A stretch of 35,262 nucleotides of DNA from CAJXNP01 sp050305935 (GCA_050305935.1 JBNLGG010000044.1:1-35262), one strand, 5' to 3'; shown: positions 24,503-33,923, numbered from the stretch's first letter. Program-made: numbers and translations. The notes: generated by a model not told the origin, from the letters alone.

Positions 24503-25786
24503 TTAATGAATCATCACCTCTACCTCCGCAGCAAGTTGATCACCGAGGTTTTGCAGGTAGTTGACAAAATAGGTGGAATCAGTGAATTGAGAATCAGACA
24601 ATTCCCAGCAGCCGACGGCATAATAGGTCACCGGCTCGCCTTCTTTTAATGACAACATGCCATAGTAGCTGGTAGCAAAGACTCCCTCTTCCGGCGCTTC
24701 ACCATAACCTTCATGGGCATCCCGGGGAAGGATCAGCCCCATCCCCAGCCACCATTCGCTGTTGTAGGTTTGCTGATCATGCGTGTACAGCGCCACATAT
24801 TTTTCATTTAAAACCAATTCAGTTACGGGCTCATCGGTATCGCGATTGACTAAACCGACTACCAATAACTCATCACCCTGCAGGCCTTTTACATCCACGT
24901 TATTTTCAAAAGCATACATCCCCGGCCAGATGCGTACATTTTCAGTCAATTCGTACTCCCGATCCAAGGGCTTCCACCCGTGATAGGAAAACTCCATGGC
25001 GGAACGCACAGGTCCTTCTGAAAGAATTCGAAATACAGAATAGTCAACATTCGTTACCGTATCGCCAAATACATTCCCAATACGGGCAAATTCATCACCA
25101 ACCATCAATTCCACACCACCAAGCCCGGCGGAATTCCCAACAGATAGCACATCCCGACCCCAGTCTTCCATTACATGGTAATTATCTTCCACGGCCCCAT
25201 CGGCATTAATCCCTACGGTTTCCGGCGAAATATCCGGGATCTTCTTACCGAAAAGATCCTTGGCATTTCTTCCATCAAAATAATGGCGGAAACCCACCTT
25301 GTCATTCTCCCAACTGGGTCCATCGGTCTGATAGGGCTGATAGCCCAACACAGCATGGATTTCATTGGCATACAGTGTATCACTTGTCAGAGGATAAACT
25401 GCTGTTTTTTCCGAATACCTTTTCCCAAAGCGGACACTCGTGCGGACGGGATAGTCAATGGCTTCCTTGCTCCATCCAAGATGTACATGGGTGGATTCTG
25501 AACCAGCCAATGAAATGATAAAGAAGACTTCGTCCCATTGTCCGTCACCATCCAAGTCATCCAATTGCGAGGCAAGCGTGTCACCGTCGTGATTGATTAT
25601 GACCGGATATGCCTCCCCTTCGGGAATATTAGGAATCGCCGTGCGAACGATGGAAATGGGTTTATCGGTGAGATTGACAGTAGAAGTGTTGGTCAGCATG
25701 ATCTCCGTGACCTTTTCTTCTTTCTTCAGCTGGCATTGCGCAATAAAAAGAGCAATAGCTAGGAGGGTTAACAATAGCCTGTTCAT
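24503..25786 (-). CDS. DUF4861 lipoprotein
   Basis: A 427-aa lipoprotein of the DUF4861 family. The ATG at 25786 is chosen because it starts a signal peptide with lipobox FIAQC (Cys18); the frame extends 31 codons further upstream without a plausible signal. The family's features are visible: N-terminal TNTSTVNLTDKPISI, a metal-site-like DDLDGDGQWDEVFF, then MEDWGRDVLSVGNSAGLGG and WKPLDREYELTENVRIWPG. DUF4861 proteins are often found in polysaccharide-utilisation loci of Bacteroidota, but none of the SusC/SusD or glycosidase genes of such a locus is nearby. Its enzymatic role is unknown. Confidence 0.82.
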   Translation of the reverse strand: MNRLLLTLLAIALFIAQCQLKKEEKVTEIMLTNTSTVNLTDKPISIVRTAIPNIPEGEAYPVIINHDGDTLASQLDDLDGDGQWDEVFFIISLAGSESTHVHLGWSKEAIDYPVRTSVRFGKRYSEKTAVYPLTSDTLYANEIHAVLGYQPYQTDGPSWENDKVGFRHYFDGRNAKDLFGKKIPDISPETVGINADGAVEDNYHVMEDWGRDVLSVGNSAGLGGVELMVGDEFARIGNVFGDTVTNVDYSVFRILSEGPVRSAMEFSYHGWKPLDREYELTENVRIWPGMYAFENNVDVKGLQGDELLVVGLVNRDTDEPVTELVLNEKYVALYTHDQQTYNSEWWLGMGLILPRDAHEGYGEAPEEGVFATSYYGMLSLKEGEPVTYYAVGCWELSDSQFTDSTYFVNYLQNLGDQLAAEVEVMIH

Positions 25787-25901
25787 AATCAAATTGGGTT
25801 TAGGTGAATGATAGCATGAGACTAATGGGGGATGATCTGACTGTAACACCATGGCAGCCAGACGATAAGCAAATACCAAACTACTAAAATGTGGTAAAAA
25901 A

Positions 25902-26822
25902 TTACAATTTTTTGGCTGCTAATATTTCCCTCACCTGCCGTGCCTGCTCCCCGGTAGAAAGCTGCCCGTCGATCCAGTGGATGTGGGTCCCGTTCCGCTC
26001 CATGCGGCGAAACCAGGTCATCTGCCGCTTGGCAAACTGCCGGATGGCGATGTTAAGCTTTTCCACCATCTCTTCGTAGGACAATTCTTTTTGCAGGTAA
26101 TGGGTGATAAACTTGTATTCCAAGCCAAAATAGATCAGTTTATCAGTGGTAATCCCCTGGCCGATCAGATCCTCCACCTCTTCTATCATTCCGTTATTCA
26201 GACGTTCGTCCAGCCGCTTGCGGATTCGCTCCAACAGCACCACACGCGGAACATGAATGCCAAAAACAATGCTCTCGATAGGTGAGTGATTTTCAATGGG
26301 AGCACCTGAAACGTTTAGGTAATGGCATATCTCAATGGCACGGACCAACCGCTTGGTGGTAGTTTGGTCGAAGGTAATTTGTCGCTGATTTACGCTCTCC
26401 AATTGTTTAATCAATTCCTCTTTATCAAGTAATACCAGCTCCTTTCGCAAAGCCGGATCATCCGGGATGTGGGAAAAGGAATAATTATGTAAGACTGCTT
26501 CGATGTACAGCCCCGTCCCCCCCACCAGGACGGCTTGTTTATTTCTTTGCTGAATGTCTTGGAAGGCTTTTTTAAAATCGTCCTGGTAGTGGTTCAGGTG
26601 ATAGGTTTCCGAGGGATCGACGATGTCGATGAGATGGAAGGGTATCTGTTTTCCATCCACCGTAAAATCCGCCAGGTCTTTTCCTGTGCCAATGTCCATG
26701 CCCCCGTATACCTGCCGGGAGTCGGCGCTGATGATTTCCCCATCGAACTGTGCGGCTAGCTGTGCGGCCAGTTTTGTTTTACCGCTGGCGGTGGGGCCGA
26801 GGATGGTGGGAAGTCCTTTCAT
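25902..26822 (-). CDS. miaA: tRNA dimethylallyltransferase
   Basis: A 306-aa enzyme that transfers the dimethylallyl group of DMAPP to N6 of A37 in tRNAs reading UNN codons. The P-loop GPTASGKT lies near the N-terminus, followed by ISADSRQVYGGMDIGTGK, LVGGTGLYIEAVL and the C-terminal FAKRQMTWFRR, all typical of MiaA. The ATG at 26822 is preferred over a GTG two codons upstream. It lies 115 bases upstream of the DUF4861 gene in the same direction; co-transcription is possible but not required. Confidence 0.95.
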   Translation of the reverse strand: MKGLPTILGPTASGKTKLAAQLAAQFDGEIISADSRQVYGGMDIGTGKDLADFTVDGKQIPFHLIDIVDPSETYHLNHYQDDFKKAFQDIQQRNKQAVLVGGTGLYIEAVLHNYSFSHIPDDPALRKELVLLDKEELIKQLESVNQRQITFDQTTTKRLVRAIEICHYLNVSGAPIENHSPIESIVFGIHVPRVVLLERIRKRLDERLNNGMIEEVEDLIGQGITTDKLIYFGLEYKFITHYLQKELSYEEMVEKLNIAIRQFAKRQMTWFRRMERNGTHIHWIDGQLSTGEQARQVREILAAKKL

Positions 26823-26985
26823 GTACACAAATATATTGATAAGTAGAAAGATGTCATCTGGTTCATCAACTTTGACAGTTATTGCCTGGTTCTACTTCGA
26901 ATCATAAAAACACTTACAGGATAAAGGCTACCTTGGATAAAGCGTTTTTTTTGTTTTTATTTAGAGCTGCAAATTTCACTTTTTT

Positions 26986-28044
26986 ATGAACATTAAATTT
27001 TTTACACTTTTCCTATCCGTGGTTGCTACTATGAGCTCATGTAAATCGGATGAGGAAGCAACACCGGCAAATCCGGATTTATATTTTTTTACCAAGGAGT
27101 ATCACACCTATGATAGCTATCTATATCATTTAAATTCCAACGGTAAAATAGATCGCATCGCCAATTTCGACTTCATCCCCAAAGACGGTTTTATTACAGG
27201 CGGATTTTACTATGGATTGGCTCGTTCCGCCTTTAAGCCCAGCACAATACTTAAGGTTAACCTACAAACAGGCCAAACAACCGAAAGTACTTTTAAAGGT
27301 TCACTATTTTGTTGCAATGAAAACATCATTACCAAAGCCAACGATAAAATTGTCACAGCTGAATATGGTTGGCCCGAAACAGATTTCCACCCCATTATCA
27401 GGGTAATTGATTTCAATACGCTGCAGGAGGAAGATAGTATTGTCGTGAATGAACTCCCGGACTATGTAGTGGATGTTGAGGTAATAGATGATCGTCTTTT
27501 TTTGGCTTCAAATAATTGGATTGTTGCATACAACACAACAACCTGGCAATCTGAAAAATGGGGAGATTTTACTGATTATTATATAAAGGACTTGTTTACT
27601 GATGGTAAAAATAATTTATGGGCTATTTCGGGAGATAATATGCTCTTGATCAACCAGCAGGAATTTGCAGTGGATGATGAGTTTGCCATTTTTTCTGAAT
27701 CCTATAAACGCAATTCTGTTACTGTCAATAAGTTGAAAGGCGATCTTTACGGCTTTCGGCCTCTTGCTCAACCAAGCTTACATCCTAATGTTTTGTTAAA
27801 GGTTCAGATCTCAAGTGAACAGGTGACAACGTCAAGTGTCTACCCGAGAGGAGGGTCAATCTTTTTTGATGAAGAAAGTCAGAAATTACTTATTGGAGGC
27901 ATGGAATTGAACTATTCGGATAACCCAGGAGGTGATCCGCCTGCAAATGGAGTAATTGAAATTTATGACGAAAATCTAAACTTCATTCAAGAAATTGAGA
28001 TTGAAAAAAATACTGGCGAAGTACGTTTTATTCGTGAGTTTTAG
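26986..28044 (+). CDS. Beta-propeller-like lipoprotein, function unknown
   Basis: A 352-aa predicted lipoprotein: the lipobox MSSC gives Cys19, followed by the acidic linker KSDEEATPANP. The body has propeller-like repeated strand patterns (LKVNLQTGQTTES, RVIDFNTLQEEDS, FLASNNWIVAYNTTTWQS, NLWAISGDNMLLINQQ) and resembles DUF5074/YncE-type surface proteins of Bacteroidota. CCN near residue 110 is a notable double Cys. It is transcribed away from miaA and has no visible partner. The family call is tentative. Confidence 0.72.
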   Translation: MNIKFFTLFLSVVATMSSCKSDEEATPANPDLYFFTKEYHTYDSYLYHLNSNGKIDRIANFDFIPKDGFITGGFYYGLARSAFKPSTILKVNLQTGQTTESTFKGSLFCCNENIITKANDKIVTAEYGWPETDFHPIIRVIDFNTLQEEDSIVVNELPDYVVDVEVIDDRLFLASNNWIVAYNTTTWQSEKWGDFTDYYIKDLFTDGKNNLWAISGDNMLLINQQEFAVDDEFAIFSESYKRNSVTVNKLKGDLYGFRPLAQPSLHPNVLLKVQISSEQVTTSSVYPRGGSIFFDEESQKLLIGGMELNYSDNPGGDPPANGVIEIYDENLNFIQEIEIEKNTGEVRFIREF

Positions 28045-28098
28045 TACCCTATCAGTGTAAATTGCTCAGCTTTTTCGTGCTTTCTCAAAACAAAATCC

Positions 28099-28476
28099 TC
28101 ACATCACCTTCCCCGCAATAAACTTCTGCACCTCATACACATTAATGCTTTTGTTAAACTTCTTGCTGACGGAGGGAGTGTTTTCACTGGAAATCCAGAT
28201 TTTTAATTCGGCATCGAAGTCCAGGGTTCCGGCCGTTTCCAGGGAGAAGCGGGAAATGTTCTTATAGGGCAAGGACTTATATTCCACCTTGCTGCCCGTC
28301 AGTCCCTGCACGTCGATCAGGATCAAACGCTTATTGGTAAACATAAAAGTGTCACGCAAAAGCTGAAAGCCCATTTCGATCACTTCGTTGTCAATGAGCA
28401 AACGGCCATACTTTTCATTGAGCTTTTCCGGGGAAACCTTGCTGGCGTTTCCCATCAGTTTATTGATTAGTCCCAT
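28099..28476 (-). CDS. Bacterial PH domain protein (bPH_1)
   Basis: A 125-aa soluble protein of the bacterial pleckstrin-homology (DUF1696/bPH_1) family. A short N-terminal helix MGLINKLMGNASKVSPEKLN is followed by the PH fold: LLIDNEVIEMGFQLLRDTFMFTNKRLILID, KVEYKSLPYKNISRFS and ELKIWISSE, then a C-terminal helix. The strongly conserved FTNKRLILID pins the family. Family members oligomerise into rings; the function in the cell is unknown. It stands alone on the minus strand. Confidence 0.88.
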   Translation of the reverse strand: MGLINKLMGNASKVSPEKLNEKYGRLLIDNEVIEMGFQLLRDTFMFTNKRLILIDVQGLTGSKVEYKSLPYKNISRFSLETAGTLDFDAELKIWISSENTPSVSKKFNKSINVYEVQKFIAGKVM

Positions 28477-28673
28477 GGCAAATGTTAAAATTTGATCAGA
28501 ATAAATAATGACATATTAATAACGCCATTTTCTTTCTAAATGAAAAAGTAAAAGAGTTTGATGAGGCAGCAAATATGGAGTTGGGGATGTAGCAAGAGAT
28601 GGTTGGTGAGACATCAAGCAAGGAGGGGATCATTTCTTCCTCAAGGTTAAATTCCCACCAACCGTCCTTCAAT

Positions 28674-28997
28674 TCAAGTTAAAAATCGACCAGCAAAACA
28701 TTCAAAATCGCCCAGCCATTTCTCGTCTGATGTAAATTTCTCACAACGACTATCGAGATCTTTGTACTCTTCATGAAATTGTTTTTGAAAGGCATCCCTA
28801 TCAGCCCGGGAATTCCAATAATCAACTGACACAAACCTGTTTGGATGGGAAATATCCTGGTGAAGCTCCGTAAACTGATAGCCCTTTGCATTTTTAAACA
28901 GTTGAACCCATTCGCCCTCCGGGCCATATACCTGTTTAAATTCCTCAAGGTATTCGTCCTTTACCATGTATTCCCAGATGTATGTAAATCGTTTCAT
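28674..28997 (-). CDS. ABM-fold (antibiotic biosynthesis monooxygenase-like) protein
   Basis: A 107-aa protein with the dimeric ferredoxin-like alpha/beta barrel fold of the ABM family: YIWEYMVKDEYLEEFKQVYG, GEWVQLFKNAKGYQFTELHQ, HPNRFVSVDYWNSRADRDAF. These features match small ABM proteins that may act as heme-degrading enzymes, quinol monooxygenases or stress proteins. No specific catalytic residue can be assigned. It is a single gene; a hypothetical reading in another frame at 28679-28948 is its shadow. Confidence 0.78.
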   Translation of the reverse strand: MKRFTYIWEYMVKDEYLEEFKQVYGPEGEWVQLFKNAKGYQFTELHQDISHPNRFVSVDYWNSRADRDAFQKQFHEEYKDLDSRCEKFTSDEKWLGDFECFAGRFLT

Positions 28998-29230
28998 TTT
29001 TGTTGGCCGTTGGCGAGTATGCTAATTTACAATAAAGAAAATATGAAGGCGAGATGATGTTTGATGACACACCAGGCAAGGAGGAATTCAGGTTCAAGTT
29101 TTTTGATACACACACTTTTTCTTCTTCTTGGCTTATCCCGCATTGTTCATCTGGCGGATTTTGAAAGCTTGATGCATACTTCCCTCCAATGCGTAGATGT
29201 TTTATTCGTAAAACAATTATTATGACAAAA

Positions 29231-29250
29231 GTTGATTTTGAAAAATCAAC
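29231..29250 (-). terminator. Hairpin terminator after the Gfo/Idh/MocA gene
   Basis: GTTGATTTTGAAAAATCAAC folds into a 7-8 bp stem with a tight loop. Read on the minus strand it is followed by TTTTG, consistent with factor-independent termination, 24 bases after the stop. Confidence 0.55.
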
Positions 29251-29273
29251 CGAAAAAGGTCAATTCAGGCATT

Positions 29274-30362
29274 TTAAATCTTCACGGTACAATGCTGCGA
29301 AGCTGCTTTATAGATCGCCTCCACCACGCGAATGTCCCTCAATCCTTCCTCGCCCGGAACGATCAAGGGCTTATTATTTTTCAATGCCAGTGCGTCGTCG
29401 TCCATCTGTTTTGCCTGCTGGTTTTTGACAGAAAAGTTGATGACGGTACCATCCGACATGCTTCCTTTATTTCCATTGTAGGAAGAATGTGGCTGCATTT
29501 TTAGCCATCCTTTTTCATAATTCACATCCAGGTAATTCATATTGATGCCAAAGCTAGTGTGACAGGCAGCCCGGGCACCACTGGGAAACTCCAGTTGGAA
29601 CATCATGGTTTCCTCCACTTCATAGTAAATTTCAGGGCGGGTAGTTGATGATTGTGCAGTAACAGATATTGGCTCCTCTCCTGTTGCCAGCCTCGCCCCC
29701 TGAATAGCATAGACACCCATATCTCCGGTGCAACCTCCACCCATGTTAAGCTTTTGCTTCCAGTGATCAGTTCTTGGATCAAAATAACCAGCCGCTGAGG
29801 TGACCATTTTTACCTTCCCAAATGGTTGTTCTTTCCCCACTTTCATATATGCCTGAATGTTAGGGTCATGCTGGCACCGGTAGCCGATCGCCAGTTGGAC
29901 CTTGTTGTCACTAGCGGCTTTGATCATGGCTTCGCATTCAGCTACTGTGGGCGCCATAGGCTTTTCACACCATACTTGTTTTCCCGCTTTTGCCGCACGA
30001 ATGGAATACTCCGCATGCATGGACGGAGGTAGTACCACATAAATTATATCGATATCAGGATTATTGGCAATCGTATCAAAGTTCTTGTAGTTATAAACAT
30101 TCTGATCTTTAATTCCATATTTTTCCTGCCAAACGGGGATTTTCTCAGGGCTTCCTGTCACAATACCTTTAAGCTCACAATGCTCCGTCGTTTGGAGGGC
30201 CGGGGCTAACAGGTCTGTACTGTAATAACCCAGTCCTACCAGGGCAACTCCCAGTTTTTCTTTTTGAGCCCGGGTGGCTGAGAAAAGGACATTTGGCAAA
30301 AAAGCCGTTGAGACAGCTATAATACTCGCCTTCTGGATAAATTGACGTCGAGGAGTTTTCAT
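29274..30362 (-). CDS. Exported Gfo/Idh/MocA-family oxidoreductase
   Basis: A 362-aa NAD(P)-dependent sugar oxidoreductase. It starts with a twin-arginine-like signal (TPRRQFIQKASIIAVSTAFL), so the folded, cofactor-loaded enzyme is likely exported by Tat, as for many Bacteroidota GFOR-like proteins. The Rossmann motif VALVGLGYYSTDLLAPAL is followed by YVVLPPSMHAEYSIRAAKAG and by CEKPMAPTVAEC, with the conserved EKP Lys. The catalytic His region lies in CTGDMGVYAIQGAR. Family members act on sugars, cyclic polyols or bile pigments; the substrate is unknown. Confidence 0.9.
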   Translation of the reverse strand: MKTPRRQFIQKASIIAVSTAFLPNVLFSATRAQKEKLGVALVGLGYYSTDLLAPALQTTEHCELKGIVTGSPEKIPVWQEKYGIKDQNVYNYKNFDTIANNPDIDIIYVVLPPSMHAEYSIRAAKAGKQVWCEKPMAPTVAECEAMIKAASDNKVQLAIGYRCQHDPNIQAYMKVGKEQPFGKVKMVTSAAGYFDPRTDHWKQKLNMGGGCTGDMGVYAIQGARLATGEEPISVTAQSSTTRPEIYYEVEETMMFQLEFPSGARAACHTSFGINMNYLDVNYEKGWLKMQPHSSYNGNKGSMSDGTVINFSVKNQQAKQMDDDALALKNNKPLIVPGEEGLRDIRVVEAIYKAASQHCTVKI

Positions 30363-30453
30363 ACTACCTAATTTAGTCGAATTAATAAAAAAGGTAAACT
30401 CCTAGTCTTTCTTTTATATGAATGGTGAGGATTTCAACCTTGCGAGGGTTCTG

Positions 30454-30468
30454 AACCCCATAGGGGTT
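30454..30468. repeat. REP-like hairpin AACCCC-ATA-GGGGTT
   Basis: A 6-bp GC-rich stem with a 3-base loop in an AT-rich spacer. Similar AACCCC...GGGGTT hairpins recur between genes in many Bacteroidota. It may also protect or end the transcript of a flanking gene. Confidence 0.45.
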
Positions 30469-30877
30469 GCTGCACGCCATCCCCTTTAGCACCGTAATCA
30501 TGAACATCAAAACCGAAATCTTTGGGTGATTAACTCAAGCGAATAGAGGTAGGCACAAAAGAATAGAATGAGGTTTTCATGTATTGGCGGTAAATGATTA
30601 TTGAATGTATTTAACTCCAAATAAATGAATCTATTCCGAATCTTTCGGTAGAAAAACGCCATGAGATCCGGTCAAAAGATGAAAAAAAAGGTAAACTCCC
30701 ATGTAATTAAAAAGTGAAGTTTATGGATTCAAATAATTTTTTTAAAGAGTGGTTTTTGTTTTATCCAAAGATTCACAACTCTCATATTAAAATTCAAAGC
30801 ATTGATCGACCACAAAAAATCACATTACTATGTAAGCCACCTCGCCGTATTAGCCATTTTAAATATAAACACCTTGC

Positions 30878-30885
30878 TACATTTG
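30878..30885 (+). promoter_or_regulatory. Bacteroidota -7 promoter box (TACATTTG)
   Basis: TACATTTG fits TAnnTTTG and lies 22 bases before the ATG at 30908, giving a leader of about 16 bases. The -33 TTG element is weak: no TTG is found 17-22 bases upstream. Confidence 0.4.
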
Positions 30886-30907
30886 AGTACTAACTAAAAA
30901 AAATTTT

Positions 30908-32191
30908 ATGAAAGGAAATATTCATTTTATCGTCGCTCTTTTGATGGTTGTTATTTTCTCTTCTTGTAAAAAAGATGAAGAAAATCCAAATGGATTTGCA
31001 GAAGGACAAGTTACCGAGTTTTCGACAAATGTGGGGTTGGAAAATGTTTTGATTACCGTGGTGAATTCTAATGAAAACCTACCCATACAAACTACAACTA
31101 CTAATGCCGAGGGGAATTTCAGCCTTGAACTATTACCCGGATCATACTATTTGAGACTGAGTAAGCAGGGATATCAATCTATTCCCCCAAAACAAATAGC
31201 CCCTGTTCCCTTTAACATAGTGCAAGGCAGTACGCAACCTCTGAATTATGAGATGAGTCCGGCCCTGAATGCAGTCACTGGATGGATCACTGGCTCGGTG
31301 AAAGAGGGTTCAAATCCGATAAGTGGAGCATTGGTAGTCGCCACAAGTGGCGATCTGGCCGTATCAGCTATAAGTGATAATGAAGGGAATTATGTGATAA
31401 ATAATGTCCCAACGGGAAGCTTTGAAGTAAAGGCCTGGCTAAGCGGTTATAATTCAGACACGCAACCTGCCTCTGTAGCCGTCGATCAGGCAACGGAAGG
31501 TGTCAATTTAACCTTGACATCGGGGGCTAGCGGCGTGTTTAAAGGACAAATTAAAAACCTGGCAACTGATAATAAAGATGTTGACATTGCACTTGTGCAT
31601 CCGATAACAGGAGAAACGATACCTGGATTAGTTACCTTTTCTGCAGGTCAAACATTTCAAATAAATAATGTTCCCTCAGGTATCTATATAGCCAGAGCTA
31701 CATATGAAAACGATAACCGCGTCATGGATCCCGATAGGATTGCAAAATTTGGAGAGCCTATCGTTGAAATTAATAGCAATACGGTTGAACTTTCATTTGA
31801 CATCACAAATTCCGTAACGATAAATTCTCCAACAAACTCTGCGACTGAGATCGTACCAATGGAGATTACCAGCATCACACCTACCTTCAAGTGGACGCCA
31901 TATTCAAGCACATCTGATTACGTAATTGAGGTGAGCGATGTCAATGGAAATGTGATCTGGGGAGGGTTTTCAGTAGTGGACGGATTGCCATCAAAAAATG
32001 TATCTATTCCCTCAAGTCAAACAGAGGTAGTGTATAATTTCGACGGGTCTGCTAACCCCGCTGAGTTAACTCCAGGTAAAGTTTATCGCTGGAAAGTCTA
32101 TGCCAGTAAAAATGATGTGAACTCTACCACTGGATGGACATTGATCTCAGCCAGTGAAGACCAACTCGGAATTATTAAAATAATTGAGTAA
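30908..32191 (+). CDS. Surface lipoprotein with carboxypeptidase-regulatory-like repeats
   Basis: A 427-aa predicted lipoprotein with lipobox FSSC (Cys20) and an acidic linker. Three successive carboxypeptidase-regulatory-like/CNA-B beta sandwiches follow: one around 30-115 (LENVLITVVN...GYQS), one around 125-205 (ISGALVVATS...GYNSD), one around 208-290. A C-terminal Fn3-like domain (about 300-425; FKWTPYSSTSDYVIEVSD, PGKVYRWKVYA) closes the protein. There is no catalytic domain, so a role in surface adhesion or carbohydrate handling is likely but unproven. A strong terminator follows. Confidence 0.8.
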   Translation: MKGNIHFIVALLMVVIFSSCKKDEENPNGFAEGQVTEFSTNVGLENVLITVVNSNENLPIQTTTTNAEGNFSLELLPGSYYLRLSKQGYQSIPPKQIAPVPFNIVQGSTQPLNYEMSPALNAVTGWITGSVKEGSNPISGALVVATSGDLAVSAISDNEGNYVINNVPTGSFEVKAWLSGYNSDTQPASVAVDQATEGVNLTLTSGASGVFKGQIKNLATDNKDVDIALVHPITGETIPGLVTFSAGQTFQINNVPSGIYIARATYENDNRVMDPDRIAKFGEPIVEINSNTVELSFDITNSVTINSPTNSATEIVPMEITSITPTFKWTPYSSTSDYVIEVSDVNGNVIWGGFSVVDGLPSKNVSIPSSQTEVVYNFDGSANPAELTPGKVYRWKVYASKNDVNSTTGWTLISASEDQLGIIKIIE

Positions 32192-32239
32192 TCAAAAAAA
32201 CTAGTAAGTAAAACTGATTTGCCTCTTTACTTACAAATT

Positions 32240-32281
32240 CAAGCCGGAAATTATTAAAATAATTTCCGGACTTGCTTTTTT
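32240..32281 (+). terminator. Strong factor-independent terminator
   Basis: CCGGAAATTAT (32244-32254) pairs perfectly with ATAATTTCCGG (32259-32269) around a 4-base loop. A further CAAG/CTTG extension is separated by a bulged A, and TTTTTT follows at 32275. It ends the lipoprotein transcript and lies just before the convergent SulP gene. Confidence 0.8.
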
Positions 32282-32296
32282 ATTTCGCCCAAGATA

Positions 32297-33829
32297 TTAT
32301 TTATCATACACCACCAGATAATCCGGATCGGTGGTGGGGTCAATTTCGATATGCAGTTTGGCGGTGGCAAGTAGCTGCCTACAATCCGGGCTTAAATGTT
32401 TAAAAGATACATTCTTCCCGGCATTTCGATATTTTTCATCAATCTTGCGGATGGCTTCCAAGCCTGACTGATCGGCGATTCGGCTGTCTGCAAAATCAAT
32501 GACCACATTCTCCGGATCTTCAGCAACAGTAAATTTATCCATGAACAATTTGACCGATCCAAAAAACAATGGACCGTATATTTCATAGTATTTCACCCCC
32601 TTATCATCGACTCTTTTTCTAGCGCGGATTCTCAAGGCATTGTCCCATGCAAAGGCCAGGGCAGCCAATACGACCCCAATTAGAACACCCATTGCCAGAT
32701 CTTCAATCACCGTCACTACTGAGACAACCACCATAATAAGCACATCCATTCTCGGCGCCTTGGTAAACGCCTGGATGCTCGCCCATTCAAAGGTCCCAAT
32801 GGCCACCATGAACATAACACCTACTAGCGCAGCAATTGGGATTTGCTCTATTATGCTTCCAAAAAACAAAATGAAGGTCAATAATGCACCCCCAGCAACA
32901 ATACCTGAAAGACGGAAACGTGCATGGGAGTTGATATTGATCATGCTCTGGCCTATCATGGCACATCCCCCCATTCCTCCAAAAAATCCACTGATGATAT
33001 TTCCCAGGCCCTGGGCCACACATTCTTTATTTCCGCGGCCGCGTGTTTCAGTAATTTCATCTATGAGCGTCAACGTCAGGAGGCTTTCGATCAACCCGAC
33101 CCCGGCAATTTTCAAAGCAAAAGGCAGTAATATCCACAGTGTTTCCAGGCTGAAGGGAATATTGAATGAAACAAGGGAAGGTAATCCCCCACTGATGGAA
33201 GCCATGTCTCCTACGGTCAACGTTTCCAAGTCAAACCCGATTGCAATAGCTGAAATAACCAGGATTGCAGCGAGGGCCGAAGGAATTACTTTCGTTAGCT
33301 TCGGAAGAAAAAAAATAATCGACATCGCAGCGATGATCAATGCGATCAGGGTATATAATGGCGTACCTGTCAGCCATTCTTTTTCACCCAGGTCATTGGT
33401 AAATTTGAACTGACTAAACTGTGCCAGGAAGATCACAATAGCCAACCCATTGACAAAGCCCAACATCACGGAGTGTGGAATGAGCCGGATAAATTTACCC
33501 AATCTCAGCAATCCAACTGCGATTTGAATGATTCCACCCATGATAACTGCAGGAAACAAATAATCAATCCCATAATTACTAATTAACGGTACTAATACGA
33601 TGGCAATCGCACCTGTGGCGCCCGATATCATTCCAGGTCGACCACCAAGAATAGAAGTAGTCAGCCCCATAATGCAGGCCGCATAAAGCCCTACCAATGG
33701 GGGTACTCCCGCAATAAAAGCAAAGGCAATAGCTTCAGGTACCAATGCAATGGCAACAGTGAGTCCCGCAAGAATTTCATTCTTGTAGTTCATCTCCCTC
33801 ACAGGGGAGAAATCAAATAATTTTATCAA
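32297..33829 (-). CDS. SulP-family anion transporter with STAS domain
   Basis: A 510-aa inner-membrane transporter of the SulP/SLC26 family, moving sulfate, bicarbonate or a related anion. About 10-12 TM helices run from EILAGLTVAIALVPEAIAFAF to residue 400; the conserved GLYAACIMGLTTSILGGRPGMISGATGAIA is intact. The C-terminal STAS domain (about 410-510) includes VVIDFADSRIADQSGLEAI. The start is TTG at 33829 because family members begin with a KLFDFS-type sequence; ATG 33793 is the alternative. No carbonic anhydrase or sulfate-assimilation gene adjoins it, so the anion cannot be named. Confidence 0.92.
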   Translation of the reverse strand: MIKLFDFSPVREMNYKNEILAGLTVAIALVPEAIAFAFIAGVPPLVGLYAACIMGLTTSILGGRPGMISGATGAIAIVLVPLISNYGIDYLFPAVIMGGIIQIAVGLLRLGKFIRLIPHSVMLGFVNGLAIVIFLAQFSQFKFTNDLGEKEWLTGTPLYTLIALIIAAMSIIFFLPKLTKVIPSALAAILVISAIAIGFDLETLTVGDMASISGGLPSLVSFNIPFSLETLWILLPFALKIAGVGLIESLLTLTLIDEITETRGRGNKECVAQGLGNIISGFFGGMGGCAMIGQSMININSHARFRLSGIVAGGALLTFILFFGSIIEQIPIAALVGVMFMVAIGTFEWASIQAFTKAPRMDVLIMVVVSVVTVIEDLAMGVLIGVVLAALAFAWDNALRIRARKRVDDKGVKYYEIYGPLFFGSVKLFMDKFTVAEDPENVVIDFADSRIADQSGLEAIRKIDEKYRNAGKNVSFKHLSPDCRQLLATAKLHIEIDPTTDPDYLVVYDK

Positions 33830-33856
33830 TTGGATTTAATTTTTGCTAACGAGGCG

Positions 33857-33864
33857 CAAAATTA
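33857..33864 (-). promoter_or_regulatory. Bacteroidota -7 promoter box (TAATTTTG)
   Basis: On the minus strand TAATTTTG fits TAnnTTTG and lies 28 bases before the TTG start of the SulP gene. A clear -33 TTG was not found; the upstream tract is T/A-rich. It suggests that SulP has its own promoter, separate from the upstream TlpA-like gene. Confidence 0.4.
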
Positions 33865-33923
33865 GTGTTTTTATTATTAAAAATATAATAATAATCAGCT
33901 ATTTATAAATCACTGCTCTACCT

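Larger units (their letters stand above)
30363..30907. other. Intergenic region upstream of the regulatory-domain lipoprotein
   Basis: 545 bases with no credible gene on either strand. It contains a perfect hairpin AACCCCATAGGGGTT at 30454-30468, a 16-base exact direct repeat (AAAAAAGGTAAACTCC at 30387-30402 and 30684-30699), and a promoter box at 30878-30885. The rest is AT-rich and unremarkable. Confidence 0.7.

Noticed and set aside
32640..33413. A 257-codon plus-strand frame inside the SulP gene
   Set aside because: It is antisense to the TM helices of a well-conserved transporter; long open antisense frames are common over such sequence.
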